Source: Liolophura sinensis (taxonomy: Eukaryota > Mollusca > Polyplacophora > Chitonida > Chitonidae). Taken from it: 64,000 nt of DNA. The notes below the pieces were generated by a model. The model made no database searches and had not been told where the DNA came from. It worked only from the letters and a program-made list of their open reading frames with translations. Shown in pieces: positions 1 to 13,087 of this stretch (position 1 is its first letter; each line of letters starts with the position of its first letter). Position numbers and translations under genes: made by a program. The stretch covers positions 21,067,385 through 21,131,384 of the forward strand of contig NC_088295.1 in the NCBI RefSeq assembly GCF_032854445.1, written 5' to 3'.

Positions 1-3000
1 CACATATAGGACAATAGTACGGTAATAAAAATGTACGATAAAAATGACGTACACCGCTTTGTGAAAGCCCAGAAAGTTTGAGTATGATTGAGTGTGAAGA
101 AGGTTGCTAATTGTTTGATGCATTTTTAATTAACGTTGCATTTGAGCTGAAGTCTAACCATGACAAACAGAATGTTGTACACTGGTATAGAGGGATACAA
201 TGTCTGCCTGGCGTCTCCGTTTACGTCCATTACCGCCTTGGCAGGAGAAGGAAGCGCGTGTCGCGTATGGACATCTGACTGATCTGGTGGTTCCTTGCTG
301 AGAGGCCATTCCCGACACTCCCTGATGAATGCTCCCTGATATTATGAATAAAGGCCTGTTCTGCCAAGCAGGTAAGAGACAGCTGGGCAGCTAGTTATTA
401 CATTGACCCATGGTAACAATAGCTCTCATATGAACAAACAGTAGTATGTTTTGTTGTGGCTAAGCTCTGTGGTTTCTGTGCTGATCTGCCACTGGGCAAG
501 CTCAACAGACCAGAGGGATGCTTTACCACGCCACGTCTCTAGGGTTACTGTTGACTTTTCCCAAGCCACTCTCTACATCTGGACGTTGCTTCACAGCCGG
601 CAGTCAACCTTCGAGACTAATGACACCGCAGATAACCATTATCTAACGAAGTCTCTGCCTGATAAAGGGTGATATTTGCCGCTGTCTGTGCAAATATAAT
701 GTTTTAAACCCACGCCTCTAAGGACTCCGAGCAGTGCCGATCTAATGGATGAGTTAACAATTGAAGACAATGTGACAGTAGACGGGCATAAACGGAACAG
801 TGCCGAACTGTAAGTGACTGATCTCTTACTTACGCCATACGACTACTACGTCACGGTGTTTTAAATTGAACTGGATGTCATTCTTAAAATATCGACTGTA
901 TTCCCTACTTCGTTGAAAATTGCTTTTTCTTAATGTTACAAGCTTCAATGCTACTTAAATAGTATATCTTACATATTCCTTTAAGAACTAGTGTTTTAAG
1001 TCGTTTGGAAATAGGTCTTGCGATTATCGACTTAGAACGTCCCTTCAGGGTATATGTGGTATACGAATGTCGGACTTCACGCGTAGATTTACCACAACGT
1101 TACGAAACGTCAAATCAATTGCGTGGAGAAAGAACAGAAATATTTACGCGGTGTTAAAATTATTTACAAAACCACTTTTGATAGTGTCCATTAATAGTGT
1201 GAAATTTACATGCTAAAGATATGTTCAGGTATTGGACACGATGCAGACAAGTGCTCAGCTAGGCTTTGCCCCAGGAATTAACACAAAACCACGCCACTGA
1301 GGCTATTGTTCCAACTCGACTGGCACATGTCTATTTATATACTATATACCAGATGCAAAGTAGGAGGCGCCATGTCTTGCGCCAAGATCTTAAAGAACTC
1401 ATGGGCGGCGTTAACAGTACGGTTTACGGAATGTCAAAATTTTCTCAATAAATGTGTACACAACAGCTGTATTATTAGCAGTATTTTTTTCATCAGTTTA
1501 AAACGATAATGACTGCAATCGACAACGCGCAACTTCCCTTATAGATAACGGATTCGAAATTATTCATATCTTGATTTCTTAACTTAATCCAGCTTCGAAG
1601 ACGCTTTTCCAAGTACAGCATGATCTAGTTGCAAGCGTTGTCTCCGTCTCACTGTACATAATGATCCTTATCTGACCCATTCTGTTTTCCCACCGAATCC
1701 ATTTTAGGGCCGTACCCGCTGAGACCATATCTAATTTAAACGTGATAGATCGAGGATAGTATGATCGCAGTTTAATACTAGATTGCATATTAATAACATT
1801 TATAATTGAAACCCTGAAAAAATATTTTTCAAATATTTTGAGGGATTACTTACATTTTGTACATTTTTCATATGGCAGGGTCAACAGTAAATGTTTGGAA
1901 CTTTAACAGCTATACTTAGTGTACCATGGAAACCGGCCATCTGCACTATTTAATATGTCAGGGATTCCGCTAGGAAGTTGTATGCGCGGAGTGTTATCTT
2001 AACTGTCTTGTGCCTGCCTGCAGAACCATGCTCCAGGGTTCGGTGTTTGAAAGATGGACTGGTCTGATCGTGGTATGTCAGTGGGAGTAAATGTATCAAG
2101 GCTGCAGCAGTGAAAGAGAATCCCTCCGAGGCAGACTCAGCTGTCAATTAGTTTCCATATGCACTTCACAAGTAGTGCAAAGGCTTATTTTTCTCCTAAA
2201 GCGTAAAATTATGGGGGTTCCGGAAAGTACTTTTTCGTTCAGGACCATCCGGTTGTTTGGTTGATATTTTATTTGTAGAAATCATATGTGATTACTCAGT
2301 TAGCTCGGAAACCGTCCAGTCTTTATGGCAGTCATTTTTACAGCAGAACATTACTGCGCCAACGTGCTGTTTTGACAACTGAATTAAATTAAAACAGTTT
2401 TGTTTTAGTGTTCCTTTTCACCTTTTCTTGATATTTTCTTTATGATGACATTTTTTTTTATTTCTTATTCTTGCATTGTCCGCTTTGCAATCGTTTATGT
2501 CCGTTCTGTTCACAGCCGATTGGGCCAAACACGATCTGAATCTATGTTCATGCCTGGCCGTATTGTTGACAGCCATGCATCCTACTCATGTGCCTGTGTG
2601 GTTTTACATGGGATCATTTGTTTCTAGGAAATGATTTATGATCCGCGTCGACTCCGCGAAAATCCACGGGCTACATAATAAAGGAATAATGTGTCCACTA
2701 TATGAAGATCCGGGTGGCACTGACAAATCCAATCATAATTTTCTACAAAACCGAATTGTTGTTATTGTGTTGTCTGCCTCACTATCACCAGTTTAAACAA
2801 ACACATCAGGCTCCACGCAACGTGACCAGTGTATGTTCATCGCCGGTAATAGCCCTCAGTTCCCCTGTGCATATACAAGACGGGATAAATCAGCACAATC
2901 TGACATATTTATGATTTGAGATATTGACCCTGTTCACTCACGAAATGTAACTGTCCGGAATCTTTGTCCATAGATGACCTCTCGCCTTTAGAAACAAGAT

Positions 3001-4660
3001 TAAGACTACAAACCACAGCTACTATTCGTACTTCTTTTTTAAATATGATTTTTGGCCCCACGATGATATAAAGGGAGAGATGAGCCTGTTTGGTCGTGAT
3101 ATTAGTGAATATAAAAATGCTCGTCTCCACAGATACAAATAATGAGAACGCTTTTACACTGCAAAAAAAAAAAAAAAAAAAAAAATACTTCGTGGCAGCA
3201 CTAGCTCCTGTGAACTCAAAGAAAGCACACTAACCTAGTTTACTCTTAAGGACACGATTTCTCTCTGTCCCCTAAACTTCTTATTTCTCTATCTCACTTG
3301 ATTTTCCTGCGCACTGTAAGCTGAGTGACAAAGTCTACCAGATTTTTGTCTTGTTTGTCGGTCTTGCACTACACCTACAAAATCCCAAATAAATTGTCCA
3401 TCTACGTGCAGTAACTGCTGCGAGATTTCACAAGAACTAAATCACCATGTCTATTTTCATTCGTATGCATTGAATTGTGTACTGTTGGCTGAAACTCACA
3501 CCAGCCATTGTAATGTAGCTTCAGGCATGTGAACCGAAGAGTTGGGGCGCCATAGATTATGTTGATGACCCGACGTGCGACAGAATCATCACGCGAAATA
3601 ATATTGCTATCATTATTTTAATTTATGACACTGAGTAAAAAGTTGTTATCCTTTGCAAACTTACAACACACTAAGAGTAATTATCCGTTAAAATGTGTAT
3701 TGTATTTCCGAAGCTACACGGCAAAAAATACGGAAAATAGTATAGTCTAATATACAAGCTTACCTCAACGATTTACAGGCCGATATAGCTGACAGACTGA
3801 CATGATAGAAAAGACGACCAGAATATTGCGGGGAGAGCGCGTGTTGTGCCGGTTGACCACACGTCTCTGTGGGATTAGAGGTAATTAAGGTCTCCCATCT
3901 CTGTCTATGGCTGTATTCAGACGACTCAACAAATCACATCTCAGTTCCGATGCCAGCTCACGCCTCTTCAAGCTGTGCCTACCGGTCAGTTTTTGTGTCA
4001 TGTCTAACAAAACAGTACTTTTGTCAGTGGCAGTTTGATTAGCCGCAACGTCGCCTGAGGTCGGTTGGACAAGAGAAGGTTCGAGATAAGATACTAACTC
4101 TGCAGATCAATGTTGGTAACCAGACCCCGAGTCCGACCAGAGCATGCTTCGCTACAGCCGTGATTGTATTTATAGTGCCATCTTGCGTACGTTTATCATC
4201 TGGAGGCTTCTTGATTAACGGGACGTTATAATCGCAATCGGTTTATTGCGTTTTCACACCATCTAGTTGTGCTGGGAGTCACATTCGATTGTGTGCTTTT
4301 TTTTCTCTCTCAAATAATGCCTCTGATAAAACCGGAAAGCTTTAGAAATGTTGGTGACAGTCTTGTGTGACCTTCAAGACGTGCGGTGGCGCCAGAGTCT
4401 ACTGGGGGTATCACTACCAATCTGTTGGGTGCCGGACCATCTCAATGCCACTTACCCGTCCTACAGCACAATTATACTGCCGCCAGCAAAGTTGAACTGT
4501 CATCAGTTCTGACAAAGCAACTGGAACATACCAACACAAAACTCATATGGGTTTCATTAAATTTGAAGCTGGTTTTCCTTAACACCAGCTTGGGATGTAT
4601 GTTCTTAAAGTTGCGTCTAAAAAGTAACAAAATGCAATGGGGTTACTTTCCATTTTGCAG
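1..4660. other. Intergenic region upstream of the RASD-like gene
   Basis: No open frame here resembles a protein family I recognise; the open frames are short (about 60-75 codons) and lack convincing splice context. The only simple repeat that stands out is an A-run near 3163-3185. The right end probably holds the promoter and any 5' non-coding exons of the RASD-like gene. A pyrimidine-rich acceptor ending at 4660 suggests that the first coding exon is joined to an upstream untranslated exon, which I could not place. Confidence 0.5.
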
Positions 4661-4772
4661 TGGGTCGTGGAACCTGTACTGTTCTATTGACAAGGAAAGT
4701 GGTGCTAGCCGTAAACCTCGGCCCTCGGGAGAGTCACAGTGTTCGTGTTGGTCATCGGGAACCCAGGGTACC

Positions 4773-7700
4773 ATGAAGATGGCGCTGGTGGAACAAGGTG
4801 ATTCAGCCCCTCCACAGAACTGCCACAGACTAGTCATCCTAGGCTCCGCCAAAGTGGGTAAAACCTCCATCGTCTCACGCTTTCTTAACAACAAGTTTGA
4901 CGACAACTACACCCCAACGATTGAAGATTTCCACCGGAAGATTTACCGTATTAAAGGAGAGCCTTACCGTTTGGACATCCTCGACACTTCCGGCAACCAT
5001 CCATTTCCGGCCATGCGAAGGCTATCATTACTCACAGGTAAGTCTCACATCGGATCGTTTTCTATTGCATTTTAAAACATCTGAGCATCTGAACAAAAGA
5101 CTTAACTCAAGCATAATGATGTGACAAGTTTGTGGAAGTCTAGCTAATGGTTGAGTGTGTCTTTCACAGTATTGTTTCTATTTCATATCAAATGCATTAG
5201 TACTTTTTCTTAAAATGTATAAACCGCAACCTGTCACTTTCAGTGGAATATGCATAGATTACCACCATTCCATTATTCGAGAAATTTATGGTTTATGCCC
5301 CGATGGTAGTACCGCACATTTATCTGGTGTTATTCCAGATGACAGCCATATATCAAATTCTGTAACAGTGATGCCGGTCGTCCTCGGTCGACGGGTACCA
5401 GACAAACCTATGTACAGTTAGCCGGCATTGTACAGATTTGTTTCTCTGCAGATTTATACATTGTTAGTCTATGTTATAAAGTCTTTAAGATAACCCAAAT
5501 AGTTATCAAGCATTTCGCTTTTAGCTGTCCTAAAATATCCATTAAATCCGTGATGGGTTAGGGCTTAGAATAGAATGCCACCGTTCGGGATTTGAGGTTA
5601 GTTCGGACAGATACAGCGTAAAAGCTATTTCCAAAATAAGACCTAGTTTAACATGGATGTTAGATTGGTACATGGACGTCGGTCGCGACTCCTCAGTGGA
5701 GATAAGCGTGTTTTATGGGGAGACAGTAATTCTAAACTTTGGTGCGGTCGAGCGTTCCATCTAACTGGGTTCCGGGTCGTGTAAACTGTGCTCTCGAGAC
5801 ATATTATGTAGTCTGGTCCTGTGAGTTTCCACTCCACAAATACTGGAAACACCAGAGAAACGTCCATCAGCCATTTCATTTCCAATTTAAATTGCTCCCA
5901 TCAATGCCATTTGACGATAGCCAACTGGCCTGTGATCTCCAACCATGCATCCTAACTAATCTTTAACACGCGAATTATGCAGTAAAGCTATTCTGTTGTA
6001 TATTAACAAGTCTTTCGTCTTAACATTCAAGAAAAATGATTGACTGCTCTAATTGTGCCTAATCCAGTTTGAAGAGCGTTTTACAGCCTGTCCACAACCC
6101 TAGTATACAGTAGACTCACTATTTACCTACATATTGACACATACTGCATGGGGTTCCACCCTTGTGATCCTTGTGGCTGTAATGCTGACGGTACTTACGG
6201 TTTGCGGTTGACCGCTGTTCGCACCTCTCTTGTCTCTGTCTATACTACAGATCTTGGCAGCATCCTTCATGTTGCTGACAGTTTGTCAGATCAATCATAC
6301 AGCCTAGCTATGTACGTGAGAGGTCACAGTGACATAAGAAAAGCAGTTCATTGATTGTTGAAAACTTTACCGTGTGCGCTTTTGCCAGTGGCTTTCTCAC
6401 CTATGTCGAAAGACACTGGTTTTCTAATACGAGTGAAAATTGTCGTAATCCATGTTAGCTGATGAACATTGTGTATGAACATAATACCTTGACAAATGAG
6501 TACAGATTTTCATTGGTCGAAGTTGAGGTGTGTGTGAAATCTGCTTTTGATCTTACTTTTGTCTTCGGATAAACAAAATGTATCAATCACAGCACTCCCT
6601 TTTTCCATAGCAATCTTGGTTAGTAATAGTACTTCGGATTCAAAGGTTTTTCCTGTTGTCTACATGCTAACAACGTATATCACACTTGTGCATCACCGGG
6701 GGACGATTTCCCATCTAATTGCAAGATGTCTTTTGACAGCTCTACAACTAGAACTATACATGTAACACTGGAAATAATAAGTGGAATAATACTTTATTTG
6801 AAATATTAGAGTAGAAAATTCGAAACGAAATGTAGGCATAAGTGGAATGGAGGGCCAAGGTATTAGGATTGACACCTTAGGTGGCAAGTCACCTCTGGGA
6901 TCAGTCGTGCATGACAAAACTCAGATATTGACAAAAATTGTATATTTATTTTTCTCAGACTTAGGCATTATAATATAGTCCTAACAGAATTTCGAACAGA
7001 TCAGACTTTAATATAATTATTTTATTAAAAATCAGAAGGACAGCATCCTGGACACCTAGTCGACATACTCCATCAGGGTATGCCGTGTGCCACCAAGAAA
7101 TTCTTCCTTCAGTTGGTTGTATGTGTCCTCCATCCGTCTGTATTTCTTTCCCTTAAATGGGGGAGCAGCACCGCCCTGTAACTAACCTGATTGGCCGCCT
7201 GTTCCTATTTTATGGTGTTATTGAATTCGATGATATTCAGATGGGTTTTGTGGGTCATTCGTGTCAGCTTTTAGTGCCATCCTTCTTGGTGGTTTGTCGT
7301 CCTAGGCCCCTTGGTCTCAAAATGACTCCACATTTCTTTAGGGAGAGGTCCTTCTAACCACGTTTCAACCATGTAGTCTGCAAACTGACGGGCATTGGCA
7401 GTCTCTGGTGATTCTCTCATTGCGTCCAAAAAACAGATCGTCAACCAGTAACGTTGACTAAGACTTCAGGGAAGTGTTTGAAGTTGACTTCATACAATTT
7501 AAAGCTACGTTTAGTGCTATTAACTATTGGAACTAGAAGATTACATCTAGGAGATTATGTCTCACAAGAAAGTCGTTTCATGTGCTAACGATCAAAAAAA
7601 GTGGAAATATTGGACTAAGTAATGCATTCATTTATCAAAAAGTTTCAACCAACAGATATACTCATACTGTTTGTAGCAAAATTAGGTAGGAGATGCTTCT

Positions 7701-10700
7701 GTTCAGTAATGAGTATAAAATCACTATACTTTGTGAAAGAAACAGATCGATGGTAAAATATCTTCAGAAAGGTACAGGGTTCGATTCCTCAAAGATATTT
7801 TTGACTTAAGCCAAAATATTAAACGTTGTCACAATGCCTAGTTTTTGATTTGGGGGTTAAAATTTTGACACATTAGACTTAAGATAATATTGATGAAGTG
7901 GTCAAAGTTTTAATTTACAAATCTGGAAAATAAGTTCATATTTCAAATTTTGACTTAAGTCAAATTTGGCTTTGTGGAATCGGATCCACAAATTCTGTAA
8001 ATTTTGCAACGTTGGCTTTAGAGACGAGATCCAGTTTACTTCTGTAATGGCACTATGGCAAAATACGACAAAGAACTGTTCCTAACTATGAGTCCCAGAC
8101 CCGGGTTAGAATATCCAAAGAATAAATTATCTTCATGTTCTGCTGTTGTTTCTATTTCATATTTAGCTCTGTACGTCGTATTCTTGATAACTGCTAATGA
8201 TGTATAAAACGTTATTGATTCTTGTAAGCTATCCCTAAAAGGGACATCCTTCCTTTACCCGTTAACTGATAAGCGTGTAAATTTGGCTCATTTAATTTTA
8301 GCCTCTGCTTACCTCCTCGTTAATCGCAGCTTAAACAGTCACTACAGTCATAATCAGTTATTAACGTTCACTTCGACGTATCTTGAACATATTTAACTTT
8401 TTGGAGTTTATGAAACCTGGTATTGTCCACCTTCAATTTTCATTTCATGGTTTTGCTCTTAGCTTCCAGGGACAACTTTCTTTTCATTTGGTCACGCTTT
8501 TAAGAAACCATTTACCACATGTCATCCGGTGAAACAGTTCGCGTTGTAGGTCTGTCATATTATTAAAACATTTTAATGTTTGTGTCCAAAAAAAGACATT
8601 TGTATTGTTTCATCTCGAAACCGTGGGTTTCCCCCGGGCTTTACCCGACTTCCTTGTAACATAATCATAGTCACAGTTGTAAAAATGAAACGTTCGGCGT
8701 AAAACTCCGTAATAATAAATCAGCATATCCAATTTGGCCTATACCAAATCCATGTGCATTGGCAGATGTTATCAATTAAGTTACTATTTCGAATCATTGT
8801 GCTTTACGCGACTCATAAAAGCCTCATTTCTTTTATCTGGTTATTCTGTTTTGTGAATAGTGAAATTTCCACATCGACCATTTTGAATGTGTCCTTCGCT
8901 TATTCACAATGACTACTCTACACGGGGTCAAATCACCCTATATCATGTCCATTTTCCTACGACGAATATTAACAGAGTAGGCGGCACGCATGTGCATGTG
9001 TTGATTATGGCGTCGCTACCAATTAATTAAATGGTTAAAATAATGGTAACAACCAGAGAAGTGAAAAACCTAGTCTTGCATTAGTATAAACTACGATAAC
9101 CAGCCGTTTGTTATCTTTGCAGCAGGGTTTTATTTTAAATATTCATGACAGTCCTCAAATTGCAATAAGGATCCCACATAGCTTAGCGCTTTGTTTTATA
9201 CAGAATGGCTTGATAGGATACAGCTTTTCACTTTCGGCTATAGCGAGATATGGGTTTGCGGAATATGGATGTATATAGCAAAAACAGATGATAGTGAAGT
9301 CAATCTCCGTGAGGATGCATCCAGTTCTTTATCATGTCAGACATAAGGCTTTATCTCGCACGATGAGCACAGAGTTCTCTCCACGTGGACAGTTTTGGGT
9401 AACAGATGTAATTCCGTAATTCCTTTCCGCAAAACCGCAAATATTACTGCCTCAGAAATGGAATCCGTTGGGTCTAGCCCTTAAGACTAATATGACCGAT
9501 CGTGCCGATATAGCTGACAAGATTCTAATGATATGTTCAGCAAAATCTAGACCCTTTTGTCGGAACACTTCTTCTTGTCTTCAGTGCCTATTTTTTTTAT
9601 CCACAACCTGCCACTTGGGGGGAGCGTTTTGCTCCAGATTCCATCATAATGAAATTCTCTTCGTAAGTGCAAGACAAGCTGTTATTTGTTGGATTTTCTT
9701 TTTCATTCTGTTGCGTATCACCTTCTGTTTACATTATTGATGTTAGCTTCTTTTGGCTGGAGCGTCGTGGATTTAGCTGTGATTTAAGACATCTCTTCGC
9801 GATTATATCACCCAGGCGAGGATAATTTAACTATAAATTCAAAAACTTGATGGAAGTGCCTTTCGCTGATATTTAAGAGCCAAGAGATTTTCCGTTCTTT
9901 CAACTTCAAACATAGTCCTTTAAAATCTTAGCCGTAGTTTTAATCACATCTTTGGGTCTGCTCCAGTGTTGCGTGCTTGAGCTTTTATCTTGAATTAATC
10001 ATACCTGTGTGCTATTAGCGACGCTTACCCACGCCTGGTGCACCTTCAGTAAAACATGTAGCACTGTTTGTTGCCTAGATACGACTCCGTTGGTTTGATA
10101 GAAACCATGTTGTGGGCAAATGAAACACTCCATAAAGGTTTCCACGTAATATGTTTTATTCCTGGAGCGTATATATGAACAATACTGATGGAAAACTCTC
10201 TTTGGTAACCCATAGTGTTCGTTATTTTGTCTTTACAGGTGATCTATTCATACTCGTTTACAGCATTGCCAGTCGGGAATCCTTCGAGGAGGTGGTGCGC
10301 CTGCGTGATCAAATTATTGAGTGCAAAGGTCAGTGCCTGAGAGACAAACCCCGAAGGACGACAACACCTCCCATGGTGATAGTCGGCAATAAATGTGACA
10401 GAGAAAAAGACAGGGTCATCGATCCGTCAGAGGTTGAAAAGCTAACCGAAGGACAAACCAATTGTTGCATTATAGAAACATCAGCAAAAAAAAATATTAA
10501 TATAGAAGATGTTTTTCTTCGATTATTTAACATTTCTAGTTTACCGGCTGAGATGAGTCCGTCGTTACACAGAAAAGTACACCCTCAGTATGTCGGAGGA
10601 TCAACTTCTGGATCGGGCCTGCGCGGTGTGTCAATCCGCCGGAAGGCAAGTGACGCCTGTGGTACAGTGGCACCTAACGTGCGTCGACCGAGTATACGTA

Positions 10701-10786
10701 CGGACCTGCTGGTCGCTCAGACACGGACAGGACGGACTAAATCATCCCCAGATGAGACCAGAGATACCAAATGTGCTATCCAGTGA
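4773..10786 (+). CDS. RASD1: Dexras/Rhes-type small GTPase (RASD1/RASD2 family)
   Basis: The CDS is join(4773..5037, 10239..10786), 270 residues, against 281 for human RASD1 and 266 for RASD2. The splice is phase 1: donor ACAG|gtaagt, acceptor tttacag|GTGAT. Visible GTPase motifs are the P-loop GSAKVGKT (24-31), switch I YTPTIEDFH (46-54), the family-specific DTSGNHPFPAMRR (71-83) in place of the Ras DTAGQE, NKCD (139-142) and ETSAKK. After the G domain come the RASD signature around MSPSLHRKV, basic stretches IRRKAS and RRPSIR, and a C-terminal CaaX box CAIQ, whose Gln predicts farnesylation and membrane attachment. Family members are monomeric Ras-like proteins that modulate G-protein and cAMP signalling. 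The ATG at 4773 has a good context (ACCATGA) and gives the family-length N terminus; the frame stays open upstream to 4386, but an acceptor ending at 4660 makes that part untranslated or intronic. RASD1 and RASD2 cannot be separated by eye. The family assignment is firm. Confidence 0.93.
7056..7452 (-). pseudogene. Decayed MULE-type transposase C-terminal fragment
   Basis: On the minus strand, translation gives RYWLTICFLDAMRESPETAN, later a TTNHQEGWH motif and, in another frame, GKKYRRMEDTYNQLKEEF and a stop. The TTN-x-x-EGWH motif, followed by a helical Q-rich stretch and a basic KKYR segment, is typical of the region downstream of the MULE transposase core in many invertebrate proteins. The copy is dead: an in-frame TAA follows GWH, a TAG comes about 25 codons later, and at least one frameshift precedes KKYRR. 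The catalytic core is absent. It lies inside the RASD-like intron. The family call rests on recalled motif similarity and is moderate. Confidence 0.5.
8621..8655 (+). repeat. SINE relic (central G/C-rich block)
   Basis: The segment GTGGGTTTCCCCCGGGCTTT matches the central block of the fuller SINE copy at 40364-40580 (there GTGGGTTTTCCCCCGGGCTC). Head and tail are not recognisable, so this is a decayed remnant. Confidence 0.4.
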
Positions 10787-13005
10787 CGTCGTCTGTCTGA
10801 ATAAGTGTATAAGTGCTTCATGACATAGATCATGTAGACATGGTTGTTTGAAATATAAACATAATGAGCATGAATTTGATGCAGGTTCATATGAAATGAC
10901 AACGAGCGATGATCTAACTTCTCACGAATACCTCGTCACTGGTGGTTAACATTGTTTTACATTGGCGGGACCACCTATCCCACCACAACCATCTGGTGTC
11001 CTTACCAAAGAGCATGGATTATTTTCGCTCGTAACGTCCAAATGGACAGTGTGATAATAACAAGCGAATTGACCTTTGGTTGTTTTATTTGGATTCATGG
11101 AAGAAAGCTGTCATAAGTTTGTATATACATTTGGCACTATATGGTCATTATTATATCATATGATTCAGGCATCTCAAAAACCTCAGGATAATGCTTGTCC
11201 AGTCGAACACTGGGATGTTATTTCTACATAACGCTGTTCATCGTACTGAGGGTTATTGTTGAAATGCTAAGTAACCGAAAAAATTGTCATCTTGCGAAAG
11301 AAGGTGCTTTCAACAGTCTTGAATGAAGCACTTGGAGACAGGAGAAGTGGAATTTCCATTCCTCTCTGTGGCTTAGAAGATCTGATATTCTTGATTTTGT
11401 TGAACATAAAAAACTGAAACCAGACTGGCATGAAGAGTGTAATTGCTATGTATTTGTACATTGTGAAATCGATTTGTATCTTTGATTATGAGACATGTCA
11501 GTGATCTTCTTCGTGATGTCAGCAAATCGTTCACTGGGTGTGTTGTTATTCTTGTAATTTTATACATGGGTTATTATAATATACAGGAACAACATATGAA
11601 CCTTTACAAATGTCTTGTCTTGTGCTAGTAATTGCACAAAATATTGGTCACTGTTTTCATTTATTTATTATACATAGTAGGAGTAGCACACGCTAAATTC
11701 TCTTTAGGGTATGTGCCTACAGGTCTGTACATATCAGCCTAGTCGAAGTGCAGTGCAGATCGTCCCTCGTTACTTTAGTACCCATTACAGATTTCACATT
11801 ACGGCACAACTGATCCCATTTTTTCCGGATTTGTTTTGCTACTAAATTTACTTTGCAACAAAAATACGTTTATCTAAACTGTCAGACAAAATGGTTGAGA
11901 ATACTAATAAGCTCAGTAATATATCTGTTACAAATTGCGATATGTGCAATAACGCAATTTATAACAAATGTATTTTATATGCTTACAATTTGTTATCACC
12001 CACCATTATTGCATCTGGTTAGTCCTGTTTGGTTTCTGCATATTCACAACAACATAGTGGCTATTAGGCGCAATAATTATTGTTTTAGCATACTGCAAAA
12101 CGTGGAATAAAGTAAATTGTAAAAAATATCTATAAAGCCTAATTTATATAAGCATTCAGCTTTCACTTAGATCGTTTACACTTTTTGAATATTTATAATT
12201 ATACATTTATAGTAATACATGTACTTTATAGTTTTATAATTATATATTCCAATTATAATATTCCACTGCAATATACATAATTATATCACTTGACACTTGG
12301 AACGAAATTTATAATAATGTGTAAAAAATTCATATTTGAAGGGAGTTTTTGTCATAGTTTCAGTCATTCTATCTACCACTTTAGGCATGGTCATTTTTGA
12401 ATGAAAATTGCAGATGTCTTTTTGAACCAAATATGTTCTCTTAAGGCTGCAGTTAATAAGAACTTGATGAGCTTGTTTTGTAAATTACAATTACAAAGTG
12501 CGTTTTTATTACAAAGTGCCTTGTAAGATGGGTACAGCTCAACTCATTACAGCTTAAATATCAATTAAGACACTATAACTGGGCGCATTACTCGATGTCA
12601 GCTACAGAAGAAATTGTTTTTATGGTTGATCCAAGGACACAAATCACCAGTTCAGTCGATACACCAGTCGTTACCTCCAGAGGGGCGGAGCATTAGTTGT
12701 TTGGTAAACCGTATATGTCTTCAACCCGAATCTGATATATGTTGGCGGTAATGTGAATGTTTGAGAACAGGCTGCTCAGGGGCATTCCGGTTTTATGCTG
12801 TAAATAGAAATAACGTGACATTCTAGAAGATCCAGTTCCACGAACGCGAAACCGTTACTGCGTTGCCTTAGAGCAAGATGGCAGAAACTTAAACTAACAA
12901 GGCTAATATAAAACGCGGAGAAAGTCAGAATGGAAATAATAAACAAATATGTGGTTCATATAAATAGTTGAGATCATTGCCCGAAATACCGAATCTCTTT
13001 ACTAG

Positions 13006-13087
<82 letters not shown>

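Larger units (their letters stand above)
5038..10238 (+). other. Single intron of the RASD-like gene
   Basis: This 5.2-kb phase-1 intron separates switch II from the rest of the G domain. It holds a decayed MULE transposase fragment near 7056-7452 on the minus strand and a short SINE relic near 8621. Otherwise I see AT-rich sequence without recognisable genes; the remaining short open frames look random. Confidence 0.8.

Noticed and set aside
4386-4772. In-frame upstream extension of the RASD-like protein
   Set aside because: Its residues do not resemble the family, and a good splice acceptor at 4660 splits it; the ATG at 4773 gives the expected N terminus.
7770-7800. tRNA B-box-like GGTTCGATTCC
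   Set aside because: No A box at a suitable distance and no cloverleaf or SINE body around it.
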